In this document: piece after piece, positions 17,309-26,659 of the stretch
How positions within the stretch are numbered: position 1 is the first letter of the stretch
Layout: each line of letters begins with the position of its first letter
Source: CAYPJE01 sp964410945
GTDB taxonomy: Bacteria > Fidelibacterota > Marinisomatia > Marinisomatales > TCS56
Length of the DNA: 64,000 bases
Direction: 5' to 3'
Assembly (NCBI GenBank): GCA_964410945.1
Contig: CAYPJE010000010.1
Span: 1 to 64,000, forward strand
Program-made: the position numbers and the translations under genes
Notes under the pieces: model-generated
Database searches by the model: none
What the model was told of the DNA's origin: nothing
What the model saw: the letters and a program-made list of their open reading frames with translations, nothing else

Positions 17309-18514
17309 ATGCGAAGATTGCGGTTGTTGTTAATTATTCTGCTTGGATTTGCCACAGGCCAGGAAAACCGGCCTTATGTATTGATGGTATCCTTCGATGC
17401 CTTTAAGCCAGATTACCTCCAATGGGTTGAAACACCCAATTTCAACCGCCTGGCCCGGCAGGGTGTGAAAGCAAAAAGCCTGAAGCCGGTATTCCCGTCC
17501 AAAACATTCCCAAATCACTATTCACTGGCGACGGGGATGTACGCCGAACACCATGGCCTGATTGCCAATACCTTTTATGATTTTGAATTCGATGCTGTCT
17601 ATCGTATCAGTGACCGTGATGCAGTGGAGAATCCCCGCTGGTACGGGGGAGAACCAATCTGGGTAACAGCTGAAAAACAGGGTGTTAAAACAGCTTCATA
17701 TTTCTGGGTCGGTTCGGAGGCACCCATTGGTGGGGTAATGCCATCAATCTCCAAAAGATATGAGCATGATTTTCCGTTTGAAGCACGGGTTGATTCGGTC
17801 CTGACCTGGTTTCAGCTTCCAGTCGAGCAGCGGCCGCAACTGGTACTGTTGTATTTCCACGATCCTGATGCAGTGAGCCATAGTTATGGACCACAGGGAG
17901 CGGAGACCTGGAAAGTGGTTGGCGAACTGGATCAGCTTCTGGGGAAACTTATAAAGGGGTTGGAGCAACTGGATATTTATAGTCAACTGAACCTGATTGT
18001 TTTAAGTGACCACGGAATGACAGCTACATCTCCCGAGCGAGTAATCGATTTAACGGCCTATGCCGATTTGGATGGTATCCGGCAGGAAGGCGATGGCCCC
18101 TTTTCATTTCTGTATAATGGGTCCAAAAAACAGTTGATTAAAGTTTATAACCAACTGAAGAAAGCCCCCCATTTACAGGTATATTGGAAAAATGAAATAC
18201 CCGAACACTGGCATTATCGGGATAATAAGCGGATTAAAGATATGCTGGTGGTGGCTGAAGACGGGTGGTCGATTCTTGATATCAATCGTCCGAATTCCAG
18301 TTATTTCAGTGGCGGGAATCATGGCTATGACAATGATCTGTGGAGTATGCAGGCTCTGTTTATCGCCGATGGCCCGGCCTTTAAGGATGGTTATGTCTGT
18401 GACACCTTTGAAAACGTGAATGTTTACCCGATAATAACTGAAATCCTTGGCCTGGAACCATTCCCGGAAATTGACGGTAATGTTGAAAATGTCCGGGATA
18501 TTTTCAGAGAGTAG
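17309..18514 (+). CDS. Exported ENPP-type phosphodiesterase/nucleotide pyrophosphatase
   Basis: A 401-residue alkaline-phosphatase-superfamily enzyme with a signal peptide (MRRLRLLLIILLGFATGQ). The metal site and nucleophile are visible: MVSFDAFKPDY, the threonine nucleophile in SKTFPNHY, YFHDPDAVSHSYGP, LSDHGM and the late histidine in GGNHGYDN. Length matches single-domain bacterial ENPPs. It would hydrolyse phosphodiester or pyrophosphate bonds of nucleotides or lipids in the periplasm. It starts back to back with pcm and converges with the CsgG-like gene. Confidence 0.93.
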   Translation: MRRLRLLLIILLGFATGQENRPYVLMVSFDAFKPDYLQWVETPNFNRLARQGVKAKSLKPVFPSKTFPNHYSLATGMYAEHHGLIANTFYDFEFDAVYRISDRDAVENPRWYGGEPIWVTAEKQGVKTASYFWVGSEAPIGGVMPSISKRYEHDFPFEARVDSVLTWFQLPVEQRPQLVLLYFHDPDAVSHSYGPQGAETWKVVGELDQLLGKLIKGLEQLDIYSQLNLIVLSDHGMTATSPERVIDLTAYADLDGIRQEGDGPFSFLYNGSKKQLIKVYNQLKKAPHLQVYWKNEIPEHWHYRDNKRIKDMLVVAEDGWSILDINRPNSSYFSGGNHGYDNDLWSMQALFIADGPAFKDGYVCDTFENVNVYPIITEILGLEPFPEIDGNVENVRDIFRE

Positions 18515-18581
18515 GATCTCTCAAGGGATCGCCCTTAAGAGGTGAGGATATTTGAACCTTGCGTCAGTGGATAACCGAAAT

Positions 18582-20057
18582 CTACCAGAACCGGCTCATC
18601 TCCGCCAACGACGGGGTTTTCAATGGTGAGTCAAACATCAGGAAGCGGATTCCGATATTGAAATATAGTCCGGCGGCATCGATTCCCGGTGCCCCCCGGT
18701 GATCCCATTCAGCGCTGTAATATTCGGTTTCATCATCCTCTTCTTCCGAGTAGCGCCATTTGCTCAACTGCGAAGATGGGCTCCAGGCTACGGTGGCTAC
18801 CAGATCCAAATTTGATTTCAGCATGATTTCCGCCCGTCCGCCGACAGCCGGATTAAACAACACCGAGGTGACTGAATTGGCATCTTCCGCGTCATCGCGC
18901 TTGAAAACAATGCTGGCTGGAAAAATAATCACTGGTGACAGGGAAAAGGGAACGGTATTTATCATCCGGTAAGCAAAATCCAGTCCGAAGCGCAGGCTGA
19001 AATCGGTTTCCTCGCGGCTGTCCTGAAAGGTTCCCAGTCCGATTGTCAGGGCACAGTCCATCCGTCCCATAGGATTAATATAACCGATGAAATCCAGGCC
19101 CATCTCCGGGCTTTGGGTTCCATAGCGCAGGGACATTCCACCGGCTTGAATCCTTCCCGTTGATTCCACAGCCGTGAAGCCCGGTTCAATCGGTTCCCAG
19201 TTACGCAGAATCATTCCCCGGTTGGCATCCTGACTCAGTTCGGTTACTTTCACAAATCCAACCCGGCGTCCGGGAATATCAATTTCATAATCTCCAACAG
19301 TACGCTTGGTGGAAGGAGAACTGATGGCAAACATCGTACCCTTCCTGAGTCCCAGGTTGCGTCCCAACAGCAGAATCACTTCCCGCCCGCGGACATCCAG
19401 AACCTGGCTGGTCAGAAGATACATTTCTTTCAGTTCCATCGATGTCTGCAGCGCGATTTGATTAAGGGCCTTCCGCAGGGATTCACCCTTATTACCACCG
19501 GTGTGTGAAATATTGATTGTGAAAGAACTTAACGATTGTCCGGTCTCAAGATTAATCTTACGCACATCGCCCCGGACCACGGTCTGAATATTATTAGGGT
19601 AGCGCTCAACATCTTCCATGGCCTTATCGATGGCGGCATCAACAATACTTTTCGCTATCTCGCCTAACAGGCCACCATCATCGTCATCGTCGTCCTCATC
19701 CTCGTCGTCTTCCGGCGGGACACCTTTCTGGTTGAAACTATAAACATTGACCAGCAGGGCCTCCTGGGCCGAAGCGATCTTACCGATCTCAACTACGTCG
19801 GAGTCGTTGATAATCCCCGATAACTGCAGAGCCTGCTCATTCATTATAGATTCCAGCATGTTGCGGTCGATGATCTCAAAGCGTCCCAAGCGGGTGGCTT
19901 CGCTGGCAACCACACCGGTTACCTGGCTGGCAATTGATTCATTGTTATCGCCTTCACTGACCGGCAGGATCAACAGGCGCTGTTTTTCCGTGGTAATCTC
20001 CTGTGCGGTCAGCAGCAGGGGCAGAAATAGAATTAATGGTCGCAATACTTTTTTCAT
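18582..20057 (-). CDS. CsgG-like exported protein with acidic insert and C-terminal barrel-like region
   Basis: A 491-residue exported protein (MKKVLRPLILFLPLLLTAQ signal). Residues about 20-120 resemble the CsgG/penicillin-binding-activator N domain (LLILPVSEGDNNESIASQV, FEIIDRNMLESIMNEQ). An acidic run of about a dozen Asp/Glu residues follows near 130, then a short helix and a domain with GREVILLLGRNLGLRKGTMF. The last 200 residues have alternating strands (MGLDFIGYINPMGRMDCAL) and could form an outer-membrane barrel. The start is the ATG at 20057 with GGGGA upstream; the longer frame lacks a signal peptide. Function unknown, probably envelope assembly. Confidence 0.78.
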   Translation of the reverse strand: MKKVLRPLILFLPLLLTAQEITTEKQRLLILPVSEGDNNESIASQVTGVVASEATRLGRFEIIDRNMLESIMNEQALQLSGIINDSDVVEIGKIASAQEALLVNVYSFNQKGVPPEDDEDEDDDDDDGGLLGEIAKSIVDAAIDKAMEDVERYPNNIQTVVRGDVRKINLETGQSLSSFTINISHTGGNKGESLRKALNQIALQTSMELKEMYLLTSQVLDVRGREVILLLGRNLGLRKGTMFAISSPSTKRTVGDYEIDIPGRRVGFVKVTELSQDANRGMILRNWEPIEPGFTAVESTGRIQAGGMSLRYGTQSPEMGLDFIGYINPMGRMDCALTIGLGTFQDSREETDFSLRFGLDFAYRMINTVPFSLSPVIIFPASIVFKRDDAEDANSVTSVLFNPAVGGRAEIMLKSNLDLVATVAWSPSSQLSKWRYSEEEDDETEYYSAEWDHRGAPGIDAAGLYFNIGIRFLMFDSPLKTPSLAEMSRFW

Positions 20058-20167
20058 GGTTTGGTATCCCCAGAATATAACAGAATTTAACTCCACCGAT
20101 TAAATTACTGGTAATTATCTCAACAGCCGGTGACGATACTGGCCGTAATTGTGACTTGATTCACAAT

Positions 20168-20941
20168 TTACTGTTTGATCTTACGGCCACTGTGCATGAC
20201 CAGAATGGCGGCTGTACTGAATACAATTGTGAGTATAAATGCCATTATGAAACTGATTACCGGTGGAGAATCATAAACTCCAATTGTGGTGAAGCGGATA
20301 CCATTAATCATATAATAGATCGGGTTGACCATGCTGATGGTCTGGGCCCAGCCTGGCAGCATGGTAATGGAATAGAAAATTCCACCCAGAAAACTCAACG
20401 GCGTCAGGAAGAAATTATTTAGCATAGCCAATTGGTCCCAGGTGTCAGCCAATTGTCCCAGCAGCAATCCCATACTGGCAAAACACCAGGAAACCATGAG
20501 AATAAACCCGATCGTCATCAATGGATGCTGAACCGGCAGGCCAACCAGCAAAATACCCAGCAGCATCACCAGAATTCCGTTGACCAGGCCACGGACCGTC
20601 CCGCCAATTATGTAAGCCAGACTCAGTTCCAGGCTGGACAGGGGAGCCGTCAGTATATCCGGCAATTGCTGGAGAAGTTTCATCTGCAGCATCGATGATG
20701 ATGTATTGGCGCTGGCATTGGTCAATGTATTCATCATTATCAGGCCAGGGATTATGAAAATCGTATAACTGACGCCACCGATCTCCGAGATGCGTTGCTG
20801 AAGGGTAAATCCGAAAACCAGGATGTAGAGGGTGGAAGATATCAATCCTGGCACAACGGTCTGACGGTAAACAGCAAAGAAACGTCCTACTTCCCGCTGG
20901 ACCAGTGTCCACAGCCCGATCCAGTTTACTCGCCCCGTCAT
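20168..20941 (-). CDS. ABC-2 type transporter permease
   Basis: A 257-residue membrane protein with about six transmembrane helices (for example LISSTLYILVFGFTLQ, LVNGILVMLLGILLVG, FIMAFILTIVFSTAAIL) and the ABC-2 signature region FFLTPLSFLGGIFYSI. It pairs with the ATPase encoded directly upstream; the two genes overlap by 4 bp (ATGA). Together they form a probable exporter. The permease resembles NodJ/polysaccharide or drug exporters, but the substrate cannot be read from sequence. Confidence 0.92.
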   Translation of the reverse strand: MTGRVNWIGLWTLVQREVGRFFAVYRQTVVPGLISSTLYILVFGFTLQQRISEIGGVSYTIFIIPGLIMMNTLTNASANTSSSMLQMKLLQQLPDILTAPLSSLELSLAYIIGGTVRGLVNGILVMLLGILLVGLPVQHPLMTIGFILMVSWCFASMGLLLGQLADTWDQLAMLNNFFLTPLSFLGGIFYSITMLPGWAQTISMVNPIYYMINGIRFTTIGVYDSPPVISFIMAFILTIVFSTAAILVMHSGRKIKQ

Positions 20942-21867
20942 TCGTTGATGCCCTTCCCGGTCAGCGAAAGGAATACATCCTCCAGGGATGATTTTTCTGT
21001 TTCAATGCGGTGAATATGGCAGCCTTTTTCCACCAGAATCCGGATGATTCCAGGCAGGGCCTGTTCCGGTTCGCGCATGGTGAAGTGCAGACGACCGTTT
21101 TCACAGTTTGTGCAGGTGTATTTTTCCAGCAGCTTCGGTAAATCATCATGCCAGCCGGAAAGATGGATTGTGACCCCGGAACGGCCCAGCTCGCGCGTAA
21201 GTTGATCGGGCTGGCCTTCCTTGATGATTTTGCCCTGGTTAATAATACCCACTTCTTCGCACAGGAGTTCAGCTTCTTCGATATAGTGAGTGGTAAGCAG
21301 GATGGTTTTCCCTTGCTGGTGCATCTCACGCAGGTAATTCCACAGTTCGTGGCGCAGTTCAACATCAACACCGGCAGTCGGTTCATCCAGGATTATTATT
21401 TCCGGGTCATGTACCAGTGCTTTAGCCAGCTGGTAGCGGCGTTTCATACCACCGGATAGCTGCCGGAGACGTGAATTACGTTTTTCAATCAATCCCAACC
21501 GGGTTAATAATTCCTCGATCCGTGATTTCGATTTCGAGCGGGAAATACCATAATAACCGGCCTGAAACTGCAGGAGTTTTTCAATGGGAAAAAACCAGTC
21601 GGCCGGTAATTCCTGGGCGGCGATTCCCACCTTCGACCGGGTGAAGCGGAAACCTTTGATCGTATCGTGACCGAAAATTCTGGTGCTGCCTTCACCGCGG
21701 CGGACCAGTCCGGTAAGGATGTTAATTGTGGTGGTCTTGCCGGCCCCGTTGGGACCAAGCAGGCCATAGAACTGACCTTCTTCAATGGTGATATCAACCC
21801 CATTCAGAGCCTGCACATCACCGTAGCGTTTGGTCAGTCCTGATATTTCAATTGCCGGGTGGTTCAC
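20938..21867 (-). CDS. ABC transporter ATP-binding protein
   Basis: A roughly 309-residue ATPase of the ABC-2/DrrA-CcmA class. It has Walker A GPNGAGKTT, signature LSGGMKRR, Walker B IIILDEPTAGVD and the switch histidine in LLTTHYIEE. A C-terminal extension of about 90 residues is typical of drug and polysaccharide exporters. The frame is open to an ATG at 21915, but this would overlap the preceding small gene by 68 bp. A GTG at 21867 overlaps by only 20 bp and starts shortly before the conserved IEISGLTKRYG strand, so it is preferred with moderate confidence. Confidence 0.93.
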   Translation of the reverse strand: MNHPAIEISGLTKRYGDVQALNGVDITIEEGQFYGLLGPNGAGKTTTINILTGLVRRGEGSTRIFGHDTIKGFRFTRSKVGIAAQELPADWFFPIEKLLQFQAGYYGISRSKSKSRIEELLTRLGLIEKRNSRLRQLSGGMKRRYQLAKALVHDPEIIILDEPTAGVDVELRHELWNYLREMHQQGKTILLTTHYIEEAELLCEEVGIINQGKIIKEGQPDQLTRELGRSGVTIHLSGWHDDLPKLLEKYTCTNCENGRLHFTMREPEQALPGIIRILVEKGCHIHRIETEKSSLEDVFLSLTGKGINE

Positions 21868-22198
21868 TGTCCAGTTCGAATCCGATATGTTGTTCAAAAG
21901 GACTGGGAAAGTCAAAACCCTCTACGTCGGGGAAATGCACCACAGACATAATAAAACCCCATGGTATCAACACCGAAGAGACAACGGTTTGGAATACCGG
22001 TTTTTTGCCTTTGGCTGGCAGTTTCGGGATTTTCAGACCGGGGTGTTCTACCCACAAGCCATATTCGTCGTACCCTTTTACCCGCATATATATCGACTTC
22101 TGATTAAGTCCCAGATCCTGGAGCGGGTCGGTGTTTTCCAGAATCAGCAGGACAATATCACCTACTGTATCTTCAATTTTCATCATAGGTCTATCCAT
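21848..22198 (-). CDS. Small conserved-type protein upstream of the ABC exporter
   Basis: A 116-residue cytosolic protein of unknown family. The composition is protein-like (MMKIEDTVGDIVLLILEN; VLIPWGFIMSVVHFPD; FEQHIGFELDSEPPGN), with no low-complexity bias. It reads into the ABC ATPase gene, which supports translational coupling. An alternative start is the MMK pair a few codons downstream. It could modulate the exporter, but nothing in the sequence states this. No signal peptide; one short hydrophobic stretch is not a clear membrane helix. Confidence 0.62.
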   Translation of the reverse strand: MDRPMMKIEDTVGDIVLLILENTDPLQDLGLNQKSIYMRVKGYDEYGLWVEHPGLKIPKLPAKGKKPVFQTVVSSVLIPWGFIMSVVHFPDVEGFDFPSPFEQHIGFELDSEPPGN

Positions 22199-22207
22199 AA
22201 CATAATA

Positions 22208-22223
22208 AATTGGATAACCAATT
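22208..22223. repeat. Inverted repeat AATTGG-N4-CCAATT
   Basis: A perfect 6-bp palindrome with a 4-base spacer in the intergenic region between the divergent small ABC-operon gene and the exported-protein gene at 22319. Its position fits an operator, but no regulator is known. Confidence 0.35.
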
Positions 22224-22318
22224 TAGCTTCATCCACTTTCATTAATCATGTAAAATAACACCACTAAATTCTAGCAGTTGAAAATAGTTTCCCACTTAAT
22301 CCGGGAAGGAGTACCAGG

Positions 22319-22888
22319 ATGTTGAAAAGAGCACTAATTGTTATCAGTATTTTTACCTGTTTGGCCTGGGGTGCCGATGTTTCGGTCATAATAACAGAGA
22401 AAACAGTAAATGATTTCCTGGCTGCTGTTGGGCCAGTCTCCGGCAAAGGTGAGAGCAAGGGTGTCAAATATAAATGGAAGGTGAAGAAATCCAGTATCGA
22501 TTTCGAGGCTGGATCGGCTGCCTTTGATGCCACGGTCGATTTGAATGCCGGTGTCTTTAAAACCAGCGATAAAGTACACAGCAAGGTAAATGTGACCTTC
22601 GATGCTGCGACCAATAAGATCAAAATGGAAGTGGAAGAAGCGATCTTTAAAATTTATATCAAGCTGATGGGTAAGAAAATCAAGGTGGGGCAGGTTGATA
22701 TAGCTAAATATTATAAGCCGGAATTTGAATTCAACGGTCCTCAGCCGGTTCAAAAAGAAGTTGTGGTGCAAACCTCGAAAAAGAAAACCAGGGCCATTGC
22801 CGTATCTACGGTTGGGCAGGAGCTGGTACTGGAAAAGGATCAGGTTCGGGTCTCGGTTGACCTGGCCTATGTCGGAGCTGATCAGTAA
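22319..22888 (+). CDS. Exported protein of unknown function
   Basis: A 189-residue protein with a clean signal peptide (MLKRALIVISIFTCLAWG). The mature part is a run of alternating beta strands (VSVIITEKTVNDFLAAVG; YKWKVKKSSIDFEAGSAAFD; KVHSKVNVTFDAATNKI) without cysteines. The pattern recalls small lipid-binding TULIP/YceB-like proteins, but I cannot assert homology. GGGAAGGA lies 8 bases before the ATG. It precedes another exported gene on the same strand with an 88-bp gap. Confidence 0.75.
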   Translation: MLKRALIVISIFTCLAWGADVSVIITEKTVNDFLAAVGPVSGKGESKGVKYKWKVKKSSIDFEAGSAAFDATVDLNAGVFKTSDKVHSKVNVTFDAATNKIKMEVEEAIFKIYIKLMGKKIKVGQVDIAKYYKPEFEFNGPQPVQKEVVVQTSKKKTRAIAVSTVGQELVLEKDQVRVSVDLAYVGADQ

Positions 22889-22976
22889 TTGCGTCAGATC
22901 ACATCGGTGAATCAGCAGGCGGTCTGACATTGCAGGGATTGTTGCCCGGGGCTAAGTTCCCCGGCGTTATGATTGG

Positions 22977-24035
22977 ATGGGAATGAAGAATTTTATTACA
23001 TTAATTATTATTTTTATTGGTATCCTGTCAGGGCAGCCGGAAACTGTGGCCAAAACCGGGCCAGCCGGTCAGATGCCGATTGCTGTTCTTACCCTGGAAG
23101 GACGTGGTATTTCCAGCCAGGAGGCCGACATTTTAACCGAACGGATGCGCTCGGTCCTGGTTCAGGATGGCCGCTACCAGGTAGTGGAACGGTCCCAGAT
23201 GGATGTAATCCTGGAAGAGCAGGGTTTTCAGCTCAGTGGTTGTGTCAGCAACGAATGTCTGGTACAGGCCGGATTGATCCTAGGTGTCCAGCAAATGGTT
23301 GGCGGCACTGTCGGTCTGATCGGGGACAGCTATGCCCTTGATATCCGCCTGTTCGATGTGGAATCCTCGCGTATCCTTATGGCGGTGACTCGCAATTATT
23401 CCGGTCCTGTCGACGGATTGTTGTCTGAAGTCGGTGCTGTGGCCCGGGAAATATCCGGTGCCGACCCGGTCCCGGCAAAACCGGTACATACCCCCGGCTT
23501 AATCACCGAACAATCCCTGGAACATGGCCTGGCAGTGATGGAAGAAGCATTTGAAACAGTTGGTGATGTTATCGATACCACGGCGCACCATGTGGCAAAG
23601 ATGTTAAAACCGCGGGAGAAGGACCCGGATATCGCACGCGGCAAGACCCGGGGTAAACTGGATGCCCAGGACTACAATAATCGTTTTATCTGGTTTCTGC
23701 CGACCGTAGTGGCCTCCGGAACAGTTTTGTACAGTTACGGTGAGGAGAAACTGGAAGACCAGATCGGTGCCGGTCTGATCGCCGGGATTGCAACCAAATG
23801 GATTGTCAATCTCATTGCCGGTGACCCGCGCCTGCCTGATCATCTGGTGAAAAAAATTGAATCTGAGTCGATCGTTTTCCAGGATAATTACCGCCGCTCA
23901 TGGCAAAAGGAAGTGCGTAAGATTCGTTCCAATCGGGCCGATTCGGGATGTATTCTTGGAATTGCGGTCGGTTATACGGCCCTGAATTCTGATGATGAAA
24001 ATATGCCCTGGAACCGGGGCAGGCAGGGTAACTAG
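22977..24035 (+). CDS. CsgG-like N-domain exported protein
   Basis: A 352-residue protein with signal peptide (MKNFITLIIIFIGILSG). Residues about 35-160 form a CsgG-like domain: VLTLEGRGISSQEADILTER, QVVERSQMDVILEEQGF, LSGCVSNEC, then ILGVQQMVGGTVG. The same string of motifs recurs in the gene at 34090, so the two are paralogues. After a linker the C-terminal half has two hydrophobic segments (WFLPTVVASGTVLYSYG; GAGLIAGIATKWIVNLIAG). The domain class usually assembles at the outer membrane. Start may be at 22977 or 22983. Its stop is 1 bp from the PAP2 stop on the other strand. Confidence 0.78.
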   Translation: MGMKNFITLIIIFIGILSGQPETVAKTGPAGQMPIAVLTLEGRGISSQEADILTERMRSVLVQDGRYQVVERSQMDVILEEQGFQLSGCVSNECLVQAGLILGVQQMVGGTVGLIGDSYALDIRLFDVESSRILMAVTRNYSGPVDGLLSEVGAVAREISGADPVPAKPVHTPGLITEQSLEHGLAVMEEAFETVGDVIDTTAHHVAKMLKPREKDPDIARGKTRGKLDAQDYNNRFIWFLPTVVASGTVLYSYGEEKLEDQIGAGLIAGIATKWIVNLIAGDPRLPDHLVKKIESESIVFQDNYRRSWQKEVRKIRSNRADSGCILGIAVGYTALNSDDENMPWNRGRQGN

Positions 24036-24036
24036 A

Positions 24037-24651
24037 CTAGATGTTATATTCGATCCCGATCCGTAGAGTTGGGGTCGGGGAACCTGATGCGCTGCCCTGA
24101 GCCGGGAATTGCCGGTCAATGGCGACACCAAGCACTCCTCCGATTATCAACCCGGCCAGAACATCACCCAGATAATGATTTCCCACGTAGATCTGGCTAT
24201 AGCCGGATATCAATGCGTATCCCGCCAGTGGTATGACGTATTCGGGATATCGATGGGCCAATGCTGCCGCCCAGGCCGCGGACGAAGCTGTATGTCCCGA
24301 CGGAAAGGATGGTGTGATCCTGGTGTTCCACAAACGAGGTTGATAATTCCGTGGTGGGCGCGGGCGGTCAATCAAATATTTTAATCCCAGTGTAATCAGA
24401 TTGGTTGACAGATAGGCCAGCGATGTGGATTTGAAGGCGGTTTTATTGCCAACCGCGAGCTGGTTCACAACAGTACCGACTTCAATGCCCGGTGAAATCA
24501 GGGTAAATGATTCGATTCCATAATCGATGAGCAAACGTGAATTGTCAGCCTGGATCCAGGAGGTGAAGTTGTAATCTGTTGCGGCCAGTGTACCTGGTTG
24601 TGCTGTCAGCCTTAAAATGAAAATAACAGTAATGAGGCCAAGCTGTTTCAA
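24037..24651 (-). CDS. PAP2-family phosphatase
   Basis: A 204-residue membrane or exported acid phosphatase. The three PAP2 motifs are present: KYLIDRPRP (K-x6-RP), PSFPSGH, and the last motif in the GYSQIYVGNHYLGDV region, where Gln replaces the usual Arg. The N terminus is a signal peptide (MKQLGLITVIFILRLTAQ). It starts 1 bp from the ligA stop and is last in the cysteine-desulfurase/ligA operon. Likely dephosphorylates lipid phosphates such as undecaprenyl pyrophosphate or phosphatidic acid in the envelope. Confidence 0.92.
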   Translation of the reverse strand: MKQLGLITVIFILRLTAQPGTLAATDYNFTSWIQADNSRLLIDYGIESFTLISPGIEVGTVVNQLAVGNKTAFKSTSLAYLSTNLITLGLKYLIDRPRPPRNYQPRLWNTRITPSFPSGHTASSAAWAAALAHRYPEYVIPLAGYALISGYSQIYVGNHYLGDVLAGLIIGGVLGVAIDRQFPAQGSASGSPTPTLRIGIEYNI

Positions 24652-24652
24652 A

Positions 24653-26659
24653 TCAATCCTGCAGTAATTTCAGGAATTCGTCTTCGGAAAGTAATACTAT
24701 CCCCAACTCTTCGGCTTTCCGGCGTTTTGACCCTGCACCCGGTCCGGCCACGACATAATCGGTCTTACTGCTTACTGATCCACTGGCCCGGCCTCCGCGG
24801 CTTTCAATCATTTCCTTAGCCTGTGAGCGGGTGAATTTTTCCAGACTGCCGGTGAAAACAAAAATCTTACCATCCAGGTTTGTGTCCGTTTCAATGTCAG
24901 TATCCAAATGAACACCAGCTTCCAGGCAGGCTTTTACAATTCGCTGATTGGTCTCATCGGACCAGAAGCGCACGATTCCTTCGGCAACGATCGGGCCGAT
25001 TTCATCGATGTCGGTCAATTCATCAGCAGTGGCGGCAAACAATTTTTCAATATCGGCTGAAAAGGCCCGCTCCAGCACCCGGGCCAGATGTTCACCTACA
25101 TTCCGGATCCCCAGGGCATAAATGAAACGGGCAAAAGTGGTTTTTTTACCAACCTCAAGGGCGGCATGGATATTGGCGGCCGATTTTTCCCCCATCCGCT
25201 CCAGGGTGGCTAATTCCTCTACTGTTAAACCAAATAGCTGGTCGACCGATTCAATCCGTCCGATCTCTACCAGCTGGTCCACCAGTTTGGTCCCGAAACC
25301 ATCGATATCCAGCGCGCTTTTGGATACGAAATGCTCGATCCGTCCTTTGATCTGGGCCGGACAGGCCAGGTTTTGACAGCGTAAAACAACCTCATCCGGT
25401 GATCGGTAAGCGGGGTGACCGCAAACCGGACAGCTATCCGGCAGGTGATAAGATTTGGTTCCGACGGGTCTTTTTTCGGTGATAGCCTTGACAACTTTGG
25501 GAATTACATCGCCGGCCCGTTCAATTAAAACCGTATCTCCGATCCGTATATCCTTGCGCTCAATTTCATCCTGGTTGTGAAGTGTGGCATTGGTTACCGT
25601 TACACCACCCACAAAAACCGGATCAAGCTTGGCCACTGGTGTAATGGCCCCGGTGCGGCCAACTTGAGGATCTATGGCAGTAATTTTCGTTGTAGCTTGC
25701 TGAGCCTTGAATTTTCCAGCGATCGCCCAGCGCGGTGACCGGCTGCGAATGCCCAGTTGCGAGCGTTGTGGATAAGAATCAATTTTAAATACGGTCCCGT
25801 CGATCTCATAGGGCAGATCGTTGCGTTTGTTTTCAAGCCGGTGGTGATAATCCTTTAATGCATCGATACCGGTCAGTTTCTCAACCAGCGGATTAACCGG
25901 CAATCCCCATTTTCTCAGGGCCAGCAAAAATTCCCAGTGCGATTCAATTTCCTTGCCGGTAATCATTCCTGCTTCATAACAGTAGATCGACAGGGGCCGC
26001 CGGGCGGTTATTTTCGGGTCCAGTTGCCGCAGGCTGCCGGCGGCGGCGTTACGGGGATTGGCGAATGGTTGTTCCCCGGCTTTCTCCCGCTCCCGGTTAA
26101 GCCGTTTGAAATCCTCTTTGGCGATGAAGACCTCCCCCCGGACCTCTACCAGCTCGGGAACCTCAATTTCTTCGGTTCGCAGTTGCAGCGGTATGCTGCG
26201 GATGGTTCTAAGATTAGTTGTAATATCCTCTCCGGTAGTACCATCACCGCGGGTGGAACCGGCCACGAAAACACCGTTTTCGTAAATCAGCTCAACCCCA
26301 AGGCCGTCCAGTTTGGGTTCGCCCACAAAGGCATAGGTTCGATTCTCACCAAGGTTTTTCTCTATCCGCTGATAGAATTCTTCCAGTTCGATCTCATCCA
26401 TGGCGTTGGCCAGCGATAGCATGGGAATTCGATGGGTGATGGTACCGAACTCGGTCAATGGCCGGGACCCGACCCGTTGGGTTGGTGAATCCGGCGTAAT
26501 CAGATCTGGGTTTTCAGTTTCCAGCTGTTCCAGTTTCCGCAGCAGCCGATCATATTCACTGTCTGAAACCAGGGGATCATCCAGGATATAATAGCGGTGA
26601 TTATGCTCATTGATCTGCCGCCGCAGATCATCAATTCGCGGCTTGTCGTCGGCCATCAT
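24653..26659 (-). CDS. ligA: NAD-dependent DNA ligase
   Basis: The essential bacterial DNA ligase that seals nicks in replication and repair; 668 residues, standard length. It has the NAD-binding Ia domain, the adenylation lysine in GEPKLDGL (K116), nucleotidyltransferase motifs (AVRGEVF-type: LVEVRGEVFIAKEDF), an OB fold, a four-cysteine zinc finger (CPVCGHPAYRSPDEVVLRC, then ACPAQ), HhH repeats (TLERMGEKSAANI) and a C-terminal BRCT domain ending near 665. It overlaps the upstream lipoprotein gene by 4 bp (ATGA). Confidence 0.98.
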   Translation of the reverse strand: MMADDKPRIDDLRRQINEHNHRYYILDDPLVSDSEYDRLLRKLEQLETENPDLITPDSPTQRVGSRPLTEFGTITHRIPMLSLANAMDEIELEEFYQRIEKNLGENRTYAFVGEPKLDGLGVELIYENGVFVAGSTRGDGTTGEDITTNLRTIRSIPLQLRTEEIEVPELVEVRGEVFIAKEDFKRLNREREKAGEQPFANPRNAAAGSLRQLDPKITARRPLSIYCYEAGMITGKEIESHWEFLLALRKWGLPVNPLVEKLTGIDALKDYHHRLENKRNDLPYEIDGTVFKIDSYPQRSQLGIRSRSPRWAIAGKFKAQQATTKITAIDPQVGRTGAITPVAKLDPVFVGGVTVTNATLHNQDEIERKDIRIGDTVLIERAGDVIPKVVKAITEKRPVGTKSYHLPDSCPVCGHPAYRSPDEVVLRCQNLACPAQIKGRIEHFVSKSALDIDGFGTKLVDQLVEIGRIESVDQLFGLTVEELATLERMGEKSAANIHAALEVGKKTTFARFIYALGIRNVGEHLARVLERAFSADIEKLFAATADELTDIDEIGPIVAEGIVRFWSDETNQRIVKACLEAGVHLDTDIETDTNLDGKIFVFTGSLEKFTRSQAKEMIESRGGRASGSVSSKTDYVVAGPGAGSKRRKAEELGIVLLSEDEFLKLLQD

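Noticed and set aside
18518..18542. CTCAAGGG/CCCTTAAG imperfect hairpin between the convergent phosphodiesterase and CsgG-like genes
   Set aside because: Stem has a mismatch and no T-run on either strand; not called as a terminator.
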